Assembly (NCBI RefSeq): GCF_014842075.1
Contig: NZ_JACYVA010000008.1
Coordinates: 89,439-153,438 of the forward strand
Source of the DNA: Sphingomonas sp. CFBP 13720
GTDB taxonomy: Bacteria > Pseudomonadota > Alphaproteobacteria > Sphingomonadales > Sphingomonadaceae
DNA length: 64,000 nt
Direction: 5' to 3'
Program-made: the position numbers and the translations under genes
Part shown: positions 56,985 to 64,000 of the stretch, in pieces
Layout of the letters: the number at the start of each line of letters is the position of its first letter
How positions within the stretch are numbered: the first letter of the stretch is position 1
Notes under the pieces: generated by a model
Database searches by the model: none
What the model was told of the DNA's origin: nothing
Seen by the model: only the letters and a program-made list of their open reading frames with translations

Positions 56985-57004
56985 CGAAGGAACCGAAACC
57001 TTCG
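56985..57004. promoter_or_regulatory. Inverted repeat upstream of the LacI-type gene
   Basis: CGAAGG (56985-56990) and CCTTCG (56999-57004) form a perfect 6-bp inverted repeat with an 8-base spacer, 22 bases before the start codon. It could be a site for autoregulation or an mRNA hairpin; it does not resemble the candidate operator at 53013-53026. Confidence 0.3.
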
Positions 57005-57055
57005 GGGAAGGGGGCGGACGCCACGCCGCCGCCTTTCGATGCGTTACCCCGGCCC

Positions 57056-57589
57056 TCACAGCAACATCGTGCCACCATGCGCGCGTTCATGGTCGATCAG
57101 CCAGCGCTTGCGTTCGATTCCGCCACCATAGCCGGTCAGTGCGCCCGACCGGCCGATGATGCGATGGCACGGTACGACGATCGCGACCGGGTTCGCGCCA
57201 TTGGCCAGCCCGACGGCGCGCATCGCGGTCGGGCGACCGATCGCAGCGGCGATTTCGGCATAGGCGACGGTGCTGCCCGCGCCGACCGCCCGCAACGCGG
57301 TCCACACCGCCCGCTGGAACCCGGTGCCGCCCGTGACGGTCGCCACGCTGTCGATCGCCACCACGTCGCCGTCGAAATAGGACCGGATCGCGCGCGCCGC
57401 CGCACTTTCCCCGATCGCGGGCGCGACGGTCCAGCCGCGGGGACCATAGTGGCGATCCAGCAACCGTCGCATCCGGGCATTATAGTCCGCGAAGTCCAGC
57501 GCGCGCAGCACGCGCGCCGCGTCGGTGAGTACGACGATTTCCCCCACGGGGCTGGCGATGCGTTCTTCGAACAGGGACAGATTGGTCAT
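57056..57589 (-). CDS. ogt: Methylated-DNA-protein-cysteine methyltransferase (Ogt type)
   Basis: 177 residues. It repairs O6-methylguanine by suicide transfer of the methyl group to Cys141 in VVPCHRIIGRSG; the helix-turn-helix region GRPTAMRAVGLANGANP precedes it and the N-terminal domain (SPVGEIVVLTDAARVLRALDF) is typical. The ATG at 57589 fits homologues; upstream in-frame codons add unrelated sequence. It is divergent from the Ada-type gene (57946-58776), which lacks this activity, so the two together make up the alkylation response. Confidence 0.95.
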   Translation of the reverse strand: MTNLSLFEERIASPVGEIVVLTDAARVLRALDFADYNARMRRLLDRHYGPRGWTVAPAIGESAAARAIRSYFDGDVVAIDSVATVTGGTGFQRAVWTALRAVGAGSTVAYAEIAAAIGRPTAMRAVGLANGANPVAIVVPCHRIIGRSGALTGYGGGIERKRWLIDHERAHGGTMLL

Positions 57590-57945
57590 GTGGCGACCGT
57601 GAACGGATGGCCGACCCGGTGCCAGCGGATTTCGGACGCCGAACATCGTCATGTCCGTTTTCCGCCAGAGCGTGATGAATTTTAGGTACACCCGTTCGTG
57701 CTGAGTAGCGACTGAGCGAAGTCGAAGACGCGTATCGAAGCATCCGTGGCAGTCCTTCGATACGCCATTTTGACAAGCTCAATGGCACTCAGGATAAACG
57801 GTCACACCTTGTATCATCATGCTCTCGTCAAACGGTGGCGCACCCGATCTGATGGAGAGGACCGCGTGATATGTGAGCAGTCCCTTCCCGGTCGCCCTGC
57901 GGGACCGATCCGGCATCCGTGGCGGGGGACAGGAAAGGATTCGAT
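57590..57945. other. Intergenic region between ogt and ada-like genes
   Basis: 356 bases of non-coding DNA between divergent repair genes. Most of its middle is a palindromic REP-like element (57691-57810, listed separately). No ORF of merit is seen; promoters for both genes must lie here, but no clear box was recognised. Confidence 0.55.
57691..57810. repeat. REP-like palindromic element
   Basis: The core is a perfect 10-bp inverted repeat CGTATCGAAG (57731-57740) / CTTCGATACG (57755-57764). The flanks CCGTTCGTGCTGAG and ACTGAGCGAAGTCGAAG on the left, and CACTCAGGATAAACGG on the right, match the widespread alphaproteobacterial REP style in which TTCGTGCTGAG...GTCGAAG is paired with its complement. 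Here the outer arms are diverged. Confidence 0.65.
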
Positions 57946-58776
57946 GTGGACCAGACAGCGCTCGACCCCGATCGGTGCTACGCCGCACTGATGCGACGCG
58001 ACCCTTCGGCGGACGGGCTGTTCTTCGTCGGCGTACGCACCACCGGCATCTATTGCCGACCGGTCTGTCCGGCGCGCACCCCGGCGCGCGCCCATGTCGA
58101 GTTCCACGCCAGTGCGGCAATGGCGCAGGCGGCGGGGTTCCGGCCATGCTTGCGTTGCCGCCCCGAATCCGCGCCCGACAGTCCGGCATGGGCGGGGACG
58201 CTGGCGTCGATCCATCGGGCGTTGCGGCTGATCGAGGACGGCGCGCTGGCGGAGGCGCGCGTCGCGGCACTGGCGGCGCGGCTGGGCATGACCGACCGGC
58301 ATCTGCGGCGGCTGTTCACCGAACATCTGGGGCAGGGGCTACTCACGATCGAGCGGACGCGGCGGATCAATCTTGCCAAGAAACTGATCCACGAAACCCG
58401 GCTTTCGCTGACCGATATCGCGTTTGCCGCAGGGTTCGGCAGCGTGCGGCGCTTCAACGAAGTGTTCGTTGCGGCGTTCGGACGCCCGCCCTCGGCCTTG
58501 CGTCGCGATGGCGGCGGTGCGAACCCCGACGCGCCGGTGGTGGTCAGCCTCGCCTATCGCCCCGGGTTCGACTGGGCCGGGCGCGGCGTCGTGGTGGTGC
58601 CGTTGCCGGTCGGGCTGGCAAGCATCGAACCGGGAAACGGGCGCACGCTGTGCGTGACGCTGACCGACGTACCGCTGCCGATGCTGGGCCGCGCGATCGC
58701 CGCCGCGCGGCGGGTCGCATTCGGCGGGGAGGGCGACGCGCCGTCCCATACGACCCGCTTCCTTGCGGCGGACTGA
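57946..58776 (+). CDS. Ada-type methyl-phosphotriester sensor and AraC regulator, C-terminally truncated
   Basis: 276 residues. The N-terminal Ada zinc domain keeps all four Cys: TTGIYCRPVCPAR and GFRPCLRCRPE; the first is the methyl acceptor for DNA methylphosphotriesters. An AraC-type double HTH follows (about 100-190; RLGMTDRHLRRLFTEHLGQG, LSLTDIAFAAGFGSVRRFNEVF). The last 80 residues begin like an AlkA N-terminal domain (VVSLAYRPGFDW) but the rest is short and no HhH-GPD glycosylase domain follows. It probably activates repair genes after methylation damage. GTG 57946 is chosen for the AGGAAAGGA site 6 bases upstream; another GTG at 57919 is possible. Confidence 0.82.
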   Translation: MDQTALDPDRCYAALMRRDPSADGLFFVGVRTTGIYCRPVCPARTPARAHVEFHASAAMAQAAGFRPCLRCRPESAPDSPAWAGTLASIHRALRLIEDGALAEARVAALAARLGMTDRHLRRLFTEHLGQGLLTIERTRRINLAKKLIHETRLSLTDIAFAAGFGSVRRFNEVFVAAFGRPPSALRRDGGGANPDAPVVVSLAYRPGFDWAGRGVVVVPLPVGLASIEPGNGRTLCVTLTDVPLPMLGRAIAAARRVAFGGEGDAPSHTTRFLAAD

Positions 58777-59115
58777 CGGCTGGTTTTCGGGACTTTCCTA
58801 CACGCTCCCGACCGGTCATGCTCCCGGCCGCTCTTTCTCCATGTCCGATTCCGTCCGGCCTGTTTTCATACGACGCCGTTACCCGGCGATCATGCGCACG
58901 AGTGTGACTTTCGTGACTTTTGACGCCCGCCGCGTTCTGCGACCGGCTTGCACTGCCGCGATCACCCTTCGGGCGAGCGCTTGCACGGCGGGGCGAAGCA
59001 GCACCGCCGCAGCGTTGTCCGTCGATCGCGATATAGCGGCATCGCCCCCTCTGCGCGCCGTGCACCGAACCGGATCAGGCGCCGTGCCGATGACGCAGCC
59101 GGATCGCGAACCGGC
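58777..59115. other. Non-coding stretch between convergent genes
   Basis: 339 bases separate the ada-like gene and the M3 peptidase gene. In the three forward frames I saw no remnant of an AlkA HhH-GPD domain. No terminator hairpin with a T-run and no RNA gene were recognised. Confidence 0.45.
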
Positions 59116-61110
59116 CTATTCCAGCCCGTGCCGGACCAGCATCGCGCGCGGATCGGGGTCGCGGCCCCGGAACGCGCGGAACAGGTCGATCGCCGGTCGC
59201 AACGACCCTTGCGACAGGATGGCTTCGCGCAGCCGGTCGCCGGTCGCGCGATCGATCGTCCCGTTCTCCGCAAATGCCGCAAACCCGTCCGCGGCCAGCA
59301 GTTCGGCCCATAGATAGCTGTAATAGCCCGCCGCGTAGCCGCCGGCGAAGATATGCGCGAAGGCATGGGGGAAGCGATGCCATTCGGGCGCGCGGATCAC
59401 CGCCACCTCGTCACGCACCGCCTCGATCACCGCCATCGGATCGTCGCCATGGCTGCCCTGATGCAGCAACAGGTCGAACATCGCGAATTCGATCTGGCGC
59501 ACGACGAACATGCCCGACTGGAACCGGCGCGCCGCCAGCATCCGGTCGAACAGGTCGGCAGGCAGCGGATCGCCGGTGACGACATGACCGGACATCGCGG
59601 CAAGGACGCCGGGTTCCCACGCGAAATCTTCCATCAACTGGCTGGGCAGTTCTACCGCGTCCCATTCGAACCCGCTGGTGCCCGAGATATCGGGGCGCGG
59701 CACGCGGGTGAACAGATGGTGCAGGCAATGCCCGGTTTCGTGCAGCAGCGTGGTGACGTCGTCATGGCCCAGCAGCGCAGGTTCGGCCCCGGCCGGTGCG
59801 AAGTTGCACACGAGATAGGCGACCGGGATCGACGGTGCCTCGGGATCGTCGAGATAGGGTCGGGCGGGCGCCATCCATGCGCCGCCCTTCTTGCCCGCCC
59901 GCGCGTGCAGGTCGAGATACAGGCCGGCGAACACGCCGCGTTCGTCGGCCACGTCGTAATAGCGGACGTGCGGATGGTAGGTGGCGACATCGTCGCGTTG
60001 CGTCAGCGTCAGCCCGAACAGCCGGTGCAGCAAGTCGCGCCATCCCGTCAGGACCCGTTCCACCGGGAAATAGGACTTCACCACCGACTGGTCGATCGCA
60101 TGGGCATGCCGCTTCAACCGGTCGCCGACGAACCCGACGTCCCATGGGCGAAGCTCGTCGATGCCCAGATGCCGGGCGGCGAAGTCGGCCAGCGCGTCGC
60201 GCTCCGCCTCGGCCTGTGGTCGGGCGCGGGCGGCGAGATCGCGCAGGAACGCCAGCACTTCGCCGATATCGGGGGCCATCTTGGTCGCGAGCGACCGCGC
60301 GACCGGATCGGGGAAGCCAAGCAGTTGCGCGGCTTCGCGTCGCAGGGCGAGGATGCGGCGGATGCGGTCGCCATTGTCGAACCGTCCGGCGTCCGGCCCC
60401 TGATCCGATGCACGCGTGCCATAGGCGCGATAGACCTGATAGCGCAGGTCGCGATCCTCGGCGAAGGTCAGAACCGCGACGACGCTCGGCTGCTGGAGCG
60501 TGACGACCCAACCCTCCAGTCCGCGCGCTTCGGCAGCGGCGGCCATCATTGCGAGGTCGGCCTCCGACAGCCCCGCCAGCCGGGCGGGATCGGTCAGGTG
60601 CAGCGTCCACGCATCGGTCGCGTCCAGCACGGCGCTGGCGAATTCGGTCTGGATCGCGGACAATTCGGTCGCGACCGCCTTGAACCGTTCGCGGTCGGCA
60701 TCGTCCAGTGCGACGCCCGCCAGCGTCCGGTCGCGGATCGACCGTTCGACCGCGACCCGGTCCGCATCGGGCAATGTCGCGAAACCGGGTGCGATGGCCA
60801 GCGCGCGCAGCCGGTCGAACATCGCGCGGTCCTGTTGCGCGGCGATCCCGCGTTCGGTCAGCACCGCCTGACCCGCCGCATGCGCCGCGCGCAGCTCGGA
60901 CGTGTCGGCGACGGCGTGCAGGTGCCATACGCTCGACCAGAAATTGTCGATCGCGACATCCGCGCGCTCGACCGGCAGCCACGTCGCGGCGAAGGACGGT
61001 TCCGTGGCCGTCGCCTGCGCCGCCGCCGCGTCGCGTTCGGCCAGCAGCGTGTCGAGGGTGGCGGGGATGGCTTCGGGGGTGATCGCGGCGAAATCGGGAA
61101 GCTGGTTCAC
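59116..61110 (-). CDS. M3 family metallopeptidase (oligopeptidase A type)
   Basis: 664 residues, cytoplasmic (no signal peptide). The zinc motif is LLHETGHCLHHLF (HExxH); the third ligand Glu lies in FEWDAVELPSQLMEDFAWE. The mostly helical N-terminal part (for example RYQVYRAYGTRASD) resembles PrlC/OpdA oligopeptidases, which degrade short peptides, including released signal peptides. It starts 10 bases after the stop of the serine dehydratase gene, so it is the last gene of a three-gene operon. The start MNQLPDFAAITPEAI fits homologues. Confidence 0.94.
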   Translation of the reverse strand: MNQLPDFAAITPEAIPATLDTLLAERDAAAAQATATEPSFAATWLPVERADVAIDNFWSSVWHLHAVADTSELRAAHAAGQAVLTERGIAAQQDRAMFDRLRALAIAPGFATLPDADRVAVERSIRDRTLAGVALDDADRERFKAVATELSAIQTEFASAVLDATDAWTLHLTDPARLAGLSEADLAMMAAAAEARGLEGWVVTLQQPSVVAVLTFAEDRDLRYQVYRAYGTRASDQGPDAGRFDNGDRIRRILALRREAAQLLGFPDPVARSLATKMAPDIGEVLAFLRDLAARARPQAEAERDALADFAARHLGIDELRPWDVGFVGDRLKRHAHAIDQSVVKSYFPVERVLTGWRDLLHRLFGLTLTQRDDVATYHPHVRYYDVADERGVFAGLYLDLHARAGKKGGAWMAPARPYLDDPEAPSIPVAYLVCNFAPAGAEPALLGHDDVTTLLHETGHCLHHLFTRVPRPDISGTSGFEWDAVELPSQLMEDFAWEPGVLAAMSGHVVTGDPLPADLFDRMLAARRFQSGMFVVRQIEFAMFDLLLHQGSHGDDPMAVIEAVRDEVAVIRAPEWHRFPHAFAHIFAGGYAAGYYSYLWAELLAADGFAAFAENGTIDRATGDRLREAILSQGSLRPAIDLFRAFRGRDPDPRAMLVRHGLE

Positions 61111-61120
61111 TGGGTTTCCT

Positions 61121-62473
61121 TCAACATTCGACGACGTTGACCGCCAGGCCGCCCTGGCTGGTCTCCTTGTACTGGCTCTTCATGTCCTCGCCGGTCTGGC
61201 GCATCGTCTCGATCACCTGATCGAGGCTGACGATGTGGCGACCGTCGCCGTGCAGCGCCAGATAGGCGGCGTTGATCGCCTTGATCGCGCCCATCGTGTT
61301 GCGTTCGATACACGGGATCTGCACCAGCCCGCCGATCGGATCGCACGTCAGGCCCAGATTATGCTCCATGCCGATCTCCGCCGCATTCTCGACCTGCGAC
61401 GGCGTCGCGCCCAGCGCGGCGGCAAGGCCCGCGGCCGCCATCGAACAGGCGACGCCGACCTCGCCCTGACATCCCATTTCTGCGGCGGAGATGGAGGCAT
61501 TCTGCTTGTACAGGAACCCGATCGCGGCGGCGGTCAGCAACAGGGCGTGTGCGCCCTCCCGCGTCGCGCCATGGACGAAGGTCTCGTAATATTTCAGCAC
61601 GGCGGGGATCACGCCCGCCGCGCCGTTGGTGGGCGCGGTCACGACGCGTCCGCCCGCCGCATTCTCCTCGTTCACCGCCAGCGCCCACAGGCTGACCCAT
61701 TCGAACACCAGGCCGGGATCGCTGCGCGGCCCGCGTGCCACCAGTTTTTCCCGGATCGCGCGGGCGCGGCGCTGGACATGCAATCCGCCGGGCAACTCGC
61801 CCGTCCCGCTGCATCCGCGGTCAATCGATGCGAGCATCGCGTCGCGCACCGCGTTCAGGAATGTGCCCGTCTCGCCCTCGGGCCGCCATGCGGTTTCGTT
61901 GGCGGCGACGACCTCCGCGATCGACTGGCGCGTATCGGCGCACAGGGCCAGCAGGTCGTTGCCCGATCCGAACGGGTGCGGCAGCGTCAGGTTGATGCGC
62001 GCCGGTGCCTCTCCCTCCGCGCGGATCGCGCCGCCGCCGATCGAATAATAGCGCCGGACGATCCGGCTGCCGTCGTCCAGCACGGCGGTGAACGCCATCG
62101 CATTGGGATGGCCGGGCAGGAAACCGGGATTGAAGATCAGGTCGCGCGCCGGATCGAACGCGATCGGGTTCGTCCCGGCAAGGTCGAGCGCGCGATCGGT
62201 ATGGATCGCCGCGATCATACCCGGCACCGCGTCGGGATCGATCCCTTCGGGCGTCGCACCGGAAAGACCCAGCAGGATCGCGACGTCGGTGGCATGACCG
62301 CGCCCGGTCAGCGACAGCGATCCGTACAGGTCGCACAGCACCCGCTCGGGATGGATGCCGTCCTCATCGAGCATCGTCGCAAACGCGAACGCCGCGCGCA
62401 TCGGGCCGACGGTATGCGAACTCGACGGTCCGATGCCGATCGTGAACAGGTCGGTGACGCTCAGCGGCGTCAC
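61121..62473 (-). CDS. sdaA: L-serine ammonia-lyase (iron-sulfur type)
   Basis: 450 residues, single-chain alpha-beta fusion. It deaminates L-serine to pyruvate and ammonia with a [4Fe-4S] cluster. Motifs: [17 protein letters not shown] at the N-terminus, [15 protein letters not shown] and [18 protein letters not shown] carrying cluster cysteines, and the C-terminal tail ending in Cys (AVNVVEC), which in this family occupies the active site. GTG 62473 overlaps the stop of the upstream cysteine synthase-like gene (GTGA), so translation is coupled; longer forms would read back into that gene. Confidence 0.95.
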   Translation of the reverse strand: MTPLSVTDLFTIGIGPSSSHTVGPMRAAFAFATMLDEDGIHPERVLCDLYGSLSLTGRGHATDVAILLGLSGATPEGIDPDAVPGMIAAIHTDRALDLAGTNPIAFDPARDLIFNPGFLPGHPNAMAFTAVLDDGSRIVRRYYSIGGGAIRAEGEAPARINLTLPHPFGSGNDLLALCADTRQSIAEVVAANETAWRPEGETGTFLNAVRDAMLASIDRGCSGTGELPGGLHVQRRARAIREKLVARGPRSDPGLVFEWVSLWALAVNEENAAGGRVVTAPTNGAAGVIPAVLKYYETFVHGATREGAHALLLTAAAIGFLYKQNASISAAEMGCQGEVGVACSMAAAGLAAALGATPSQVENAAEIGMEHNLGLTCDPIGGLVQIPCIERNTMGAIKAINAAYLALHGDGRHIVSLDQVIETMRQTGEDMKSQYKETSQGGLAVNVVEC

Positions 62474-63543
62474 GCCGGACGCCCCACCAGCGCCGCGACC
62501 CGCGCCGCCGCCGCGTGCCACTCGATCCCGCGCGCCGCCAGCCATTCGTCGTCATGATAGGTATCGGCATAGCGTAGCCCGGAGTCGCACAGGATCGTCA
62601 CCACCGATCCCTGCTGTCCCGCCGCCGCCATCTCGCCGATCAGCGTCTCGCAGGCGGCGATGTTGGTCCCGGTCGATCCGCCGACCGGTCGTCCCAGCCG
62701 TGCGCCGATCGCGCGCATCGCGCCGATGCTGTCGGCGTCGCGCACTGCGATCATGCGGTCGATCACCGCTGGGATGAACGAAGGCTCGACCCGGGGGCGG
62801 CCGATCCCTTCGATACACGACGCGCATTCGTCCACGGTCCGGATCGTCCGATCGGCGTAATGGCGGTGGAACACCGACGCTTCGGGGTCCGCCACGCACA
62901 GTCGGGTCGTATGGCGGCCATAGCGGATGAAGCGTCCCAGCGTGGCGGACGTCCCGCCGGTGCCCGCGCCGCAGACGATCCAGGTCGGTTCGGGCGCATC
63001 CTCCTTCGCCATCTGCGCAAAGATCGATTCCGCGATATTGTTGTTGCCGCGCCAATCGGTCGCCCGCTCGGCATAGGTGAACTGGTCGAGATAATGACCG
63101 CCGCTGTCGTCGGCGAGCCGCTGCGCCGCCGCATAGACGTCGCGCGGATCGTCGACGAAATGGACCCGCCCGCCTTCGAACCGGATCGCGTCGATCTTCG
63201 CGCTGGCGATCCCGTGCGGAACCACCGCGATGAAGGGCAGGCCGATCAGTCGGGCGAAATAGGCTTCGGAGACGGCGGTCGAGCCACTCGTCGCTTCGAC
63301 CAAAGTCGTCGATGGCCCGACCCACCCGCTGCACAACGCGTAGAGGATCAGCGAGCGGGCGAGCCGGTGCTTGAGGCTTCCCGACGGATGAACCGACTCG
63401 TCCTTCAGATACAGCGTGATTCCAGGCGTAGCGGCCAACTCGACCCGGATCAGATGCGTATCCGCCGAACGACAGAAATCGGCCTCCAGCCGGCGGATCG
63501 CATCGCGCGTCCAGAGAGGGTCATGGGCGGGGGCAACGATCAC
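62470..63543 (-). CDS. PLP-dependent cysteine synthase family protein (Cds1-like L-cysteine desulfhydrase)
   Basis: 357 residues of fold type II PLP enzymes. The Schiff-base Lys58 lies in [19 protein letters not shown]; the substrate loop is [22 protein letters not shown]; the phosphate-binding loop is [22 protein letters not shown] follows near the C-terminus. The motif [12 protein letters not shown] is shared with mycobacterial Cds1, which degrades cysteine to pyruvate, sulfide and ammonia, rather than with CysK or CysM. It is the first gene of an operon with sdaA and an M3 peptidase, consistent with cysteine and serine breakdown. Divergent from the rRNA promoter region. Confidence 0.88.
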   Translation of the reverse strand: MIVAPAHDPLWTRDAIRRLEADFCRSADTHLIRVELAATPGITLYLKDESVHPSGSLKHRLARSLILYALCSGWVGPSTTLVEATSGSTAVSEAYFARLIGLPFIAVVPHGIASAKIDAIRFEGGRVHFVDDPRDVYAAAQRLADDSGGHYLDQFTYAERATDWRGNNNIAESIFAQMAKEDAPEPTWIVCGAGTGGTSATLGRFIRYGRHTTRLCVADPEASVFHRHYADRTIRTVDECASCIEGIGRPRVEPSFIPAVIDRMIAVRDADSIGAMRAIGARLGRPVGGSTGTNIAACETLIGEMAAAGQQGSVVTILCDSGLRYADTYHDDEWLAARGIEWHAAAARVAALVGRPA

Positions 63544-63690
63544 GGTTCGCTCCTGTAGGTGACGCTCCGGGACGGATCGCCACGGCCTGCACCTTATGAC
63601 GTGGCGGGCGGGCAGGGGACAAGGTGCCTCTCATACGCTGCGCAAACGGCCGCACGGAGGCGACGAGCGGCGAAAAACCTTCGGAACCTA

Positions 63691-63738
63691 AAAAAGTGCG
63701 AAAACGTTGTTGACGCCTCTGGAACCCATCCGTATATG
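63691..63738 (+). promoter_or_regulatory. rRNA operon promoter with A-rich upstream element
   Basis: -35 TTGACG at 63710-63715, exactly 17 bases, then -10 TATATG at 63733-63738. An A-rich tract at 63691-63705 (AAAAAGTGCGAAAAC) just upstream resembles an UP element. Transcription should start near 63745 and run out of the window. Confidence 0.8.
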
Positions 63739-63827
63739 CAGTTTCACCGGACGGGGAGGCGTTCTTCGCTTCTTCCACCGGTCGCCTCGCTGACCTCAGG
63801 GTCGCCTGTTAAATCGGGTAGCGAGAT

Positions 63828-63838
63828 TGCTCTTTTTA
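63828..63838 (+). promoter_or_regulatory. boxA-like antitermination element 1
   Basis: TGCTCTTTTTA closely matches the boxA consensus TGCTCTTTAACA used by Nus-factor antitermination complexes on rRNA transcripts. It lies about 85 bases downstream of the predicted start. Confidence 0.6.
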
Positions 63839-63935
63839 TACCGGAACGTGGTCTCGATCAATTGGTCGTGGCCCCTGTTCCGGTCTCCCTGTCGCCGGTT
63901 CACTGGCGCCTTGGTCCTAAGACCGGGCAGGGAAG

Positions 63936-63947
63936 GTTCTTTGACAT
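63936..63947 (+). promoter_or_regulatory. boxA-like antitermination element 2
   Basis: GTTCTTTGACAT, about 190 bases after the predicted start, matches the TTCTTTGACA form of boxA seen immediately before 16S genes in sphingomonads, and is followed by GATGAGATGAAGGGACA, a leader sequence of similar type. Confidence 0.7.
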
Positions 63948-64000
63948 TGTTGATGAGATGAAGGGACATGTGGGCGGCGGCTTGCGGTTCATGGCATACA

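Larger units (their letters stand above)
63544..64000. other. Intergenic and rRNA leader region at the right edge
   Basis: 457 bases without a protein gene. The first 160 bases separate the cysteine desulfhydrase-like gene from a strong rRNA promoter; from about 63745 to the end is the likely 16S rRNA leader. The mature 16S sequence has not begun by position 64000, as the usual 5' end (AGAGTTTGATC) is not present. Confidence 0.75.

Overview
The window looks like a chromosome segment of an alphaproteobacterium of the sphingomonad group (Sphingomonas or a close relative). The evidence is the high GC content with strong third-position GC bias, the gene order miaB-phoH-ybeY-corC-lnt, a class II plant-type glutamate-cysteine ligase, large TonB-dependent receptors paired with tryptophan-halogenase-like flavoproteins, two PQQ-type sorbosone dehydrogenase homologues, and a sphingomonad-like rRNA promoter and leader at the right edge. 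The species cannot be named from sequence reading alone.

Layout. Positions 1-9247 hold the conserved tRNA/ribosome/envelope cluster lnt, corC, ybeY, phoH, miaB. It is interrupted twice: between lnt and corC by a VOC protein, an SMR transporter, a PHA-system protein and a PQQ sugar dehydrogenase, and between phoH and miaB by a zinc alcohol dehydrogenase and a hemerythrin-like protein. Positions 9248-25880 are housekeeping and miscellaneous: a MITE-like inverted repeat, an acyl-CoA synthetase, a 7TM-GGDEF diguanylate cyclase, an S1/P1 nuclease, isoaspartyl peptidase, IspG, a DUF1345 protein, EamA and TfoX-like proteins, inorganic pyrophosphatase, an M61 peptidase, an ICMT-like methyltransferase, GshA, RsmE and a Gdx-like SMR exporter.

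Positions 25962-46066 form a polysaccharide utilisation locus made of two parallel modules. Module A is a GH2 enzyme and a halogenase-like flavoprotein, divergent from TonB receptor 1. Module B is TonB receptor 2, a DUF6445 protein, a second halogenase-like flavoprotein, a LacZ-type GH2 and a GH43, divergent from an FCD-type GntR regulator and a GH30 enzyme. The GH30 resembles endo-beta-1,6-galactanases, so the likely substrate is a beta-galactan or type II arabinogalactan. An M2 (ACE-like) peptidase follows. Positions 48103-51424 carry tRNA-Leu(CAA), a Crp/Fnr regulator, two small membrane proteins and a second PQQ sugar dehydrogenase.

Positions 51477-56963 are a hexuronate catabolic locus: uxaA divergent from uxaC and a mannitol-dehydrogenase-family hexuronate reductase, with a LacI regulator. 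It would take galacturonate or glucuronate towards 2-keto-3-deoxygluconate, and could consume uronic acids released from the same arabinogalactan-like glycans. Positions 57056-58776 are DNA alkylation repair: Ogt divergent from an Ada-type regulator whose C-terminal glycosylase part is missing. Positions 59116-63543 are an operon for peptide, serine and cysteine breakdown. The last 290 bases hold an rRNA operon promoter, two boxA-like elements and leader; the 16S gene would begin just outside the window.

The part closest to an undescribed system is the repeated association of catalytically intact-looking flavin halogenase homologues, a DUF6445 protein with a possible HxD...H...R iron/2-oxoglutarate signature, and TonB receptors inside a glycan locus. 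What these proteins modify cannot be told from the sequence.
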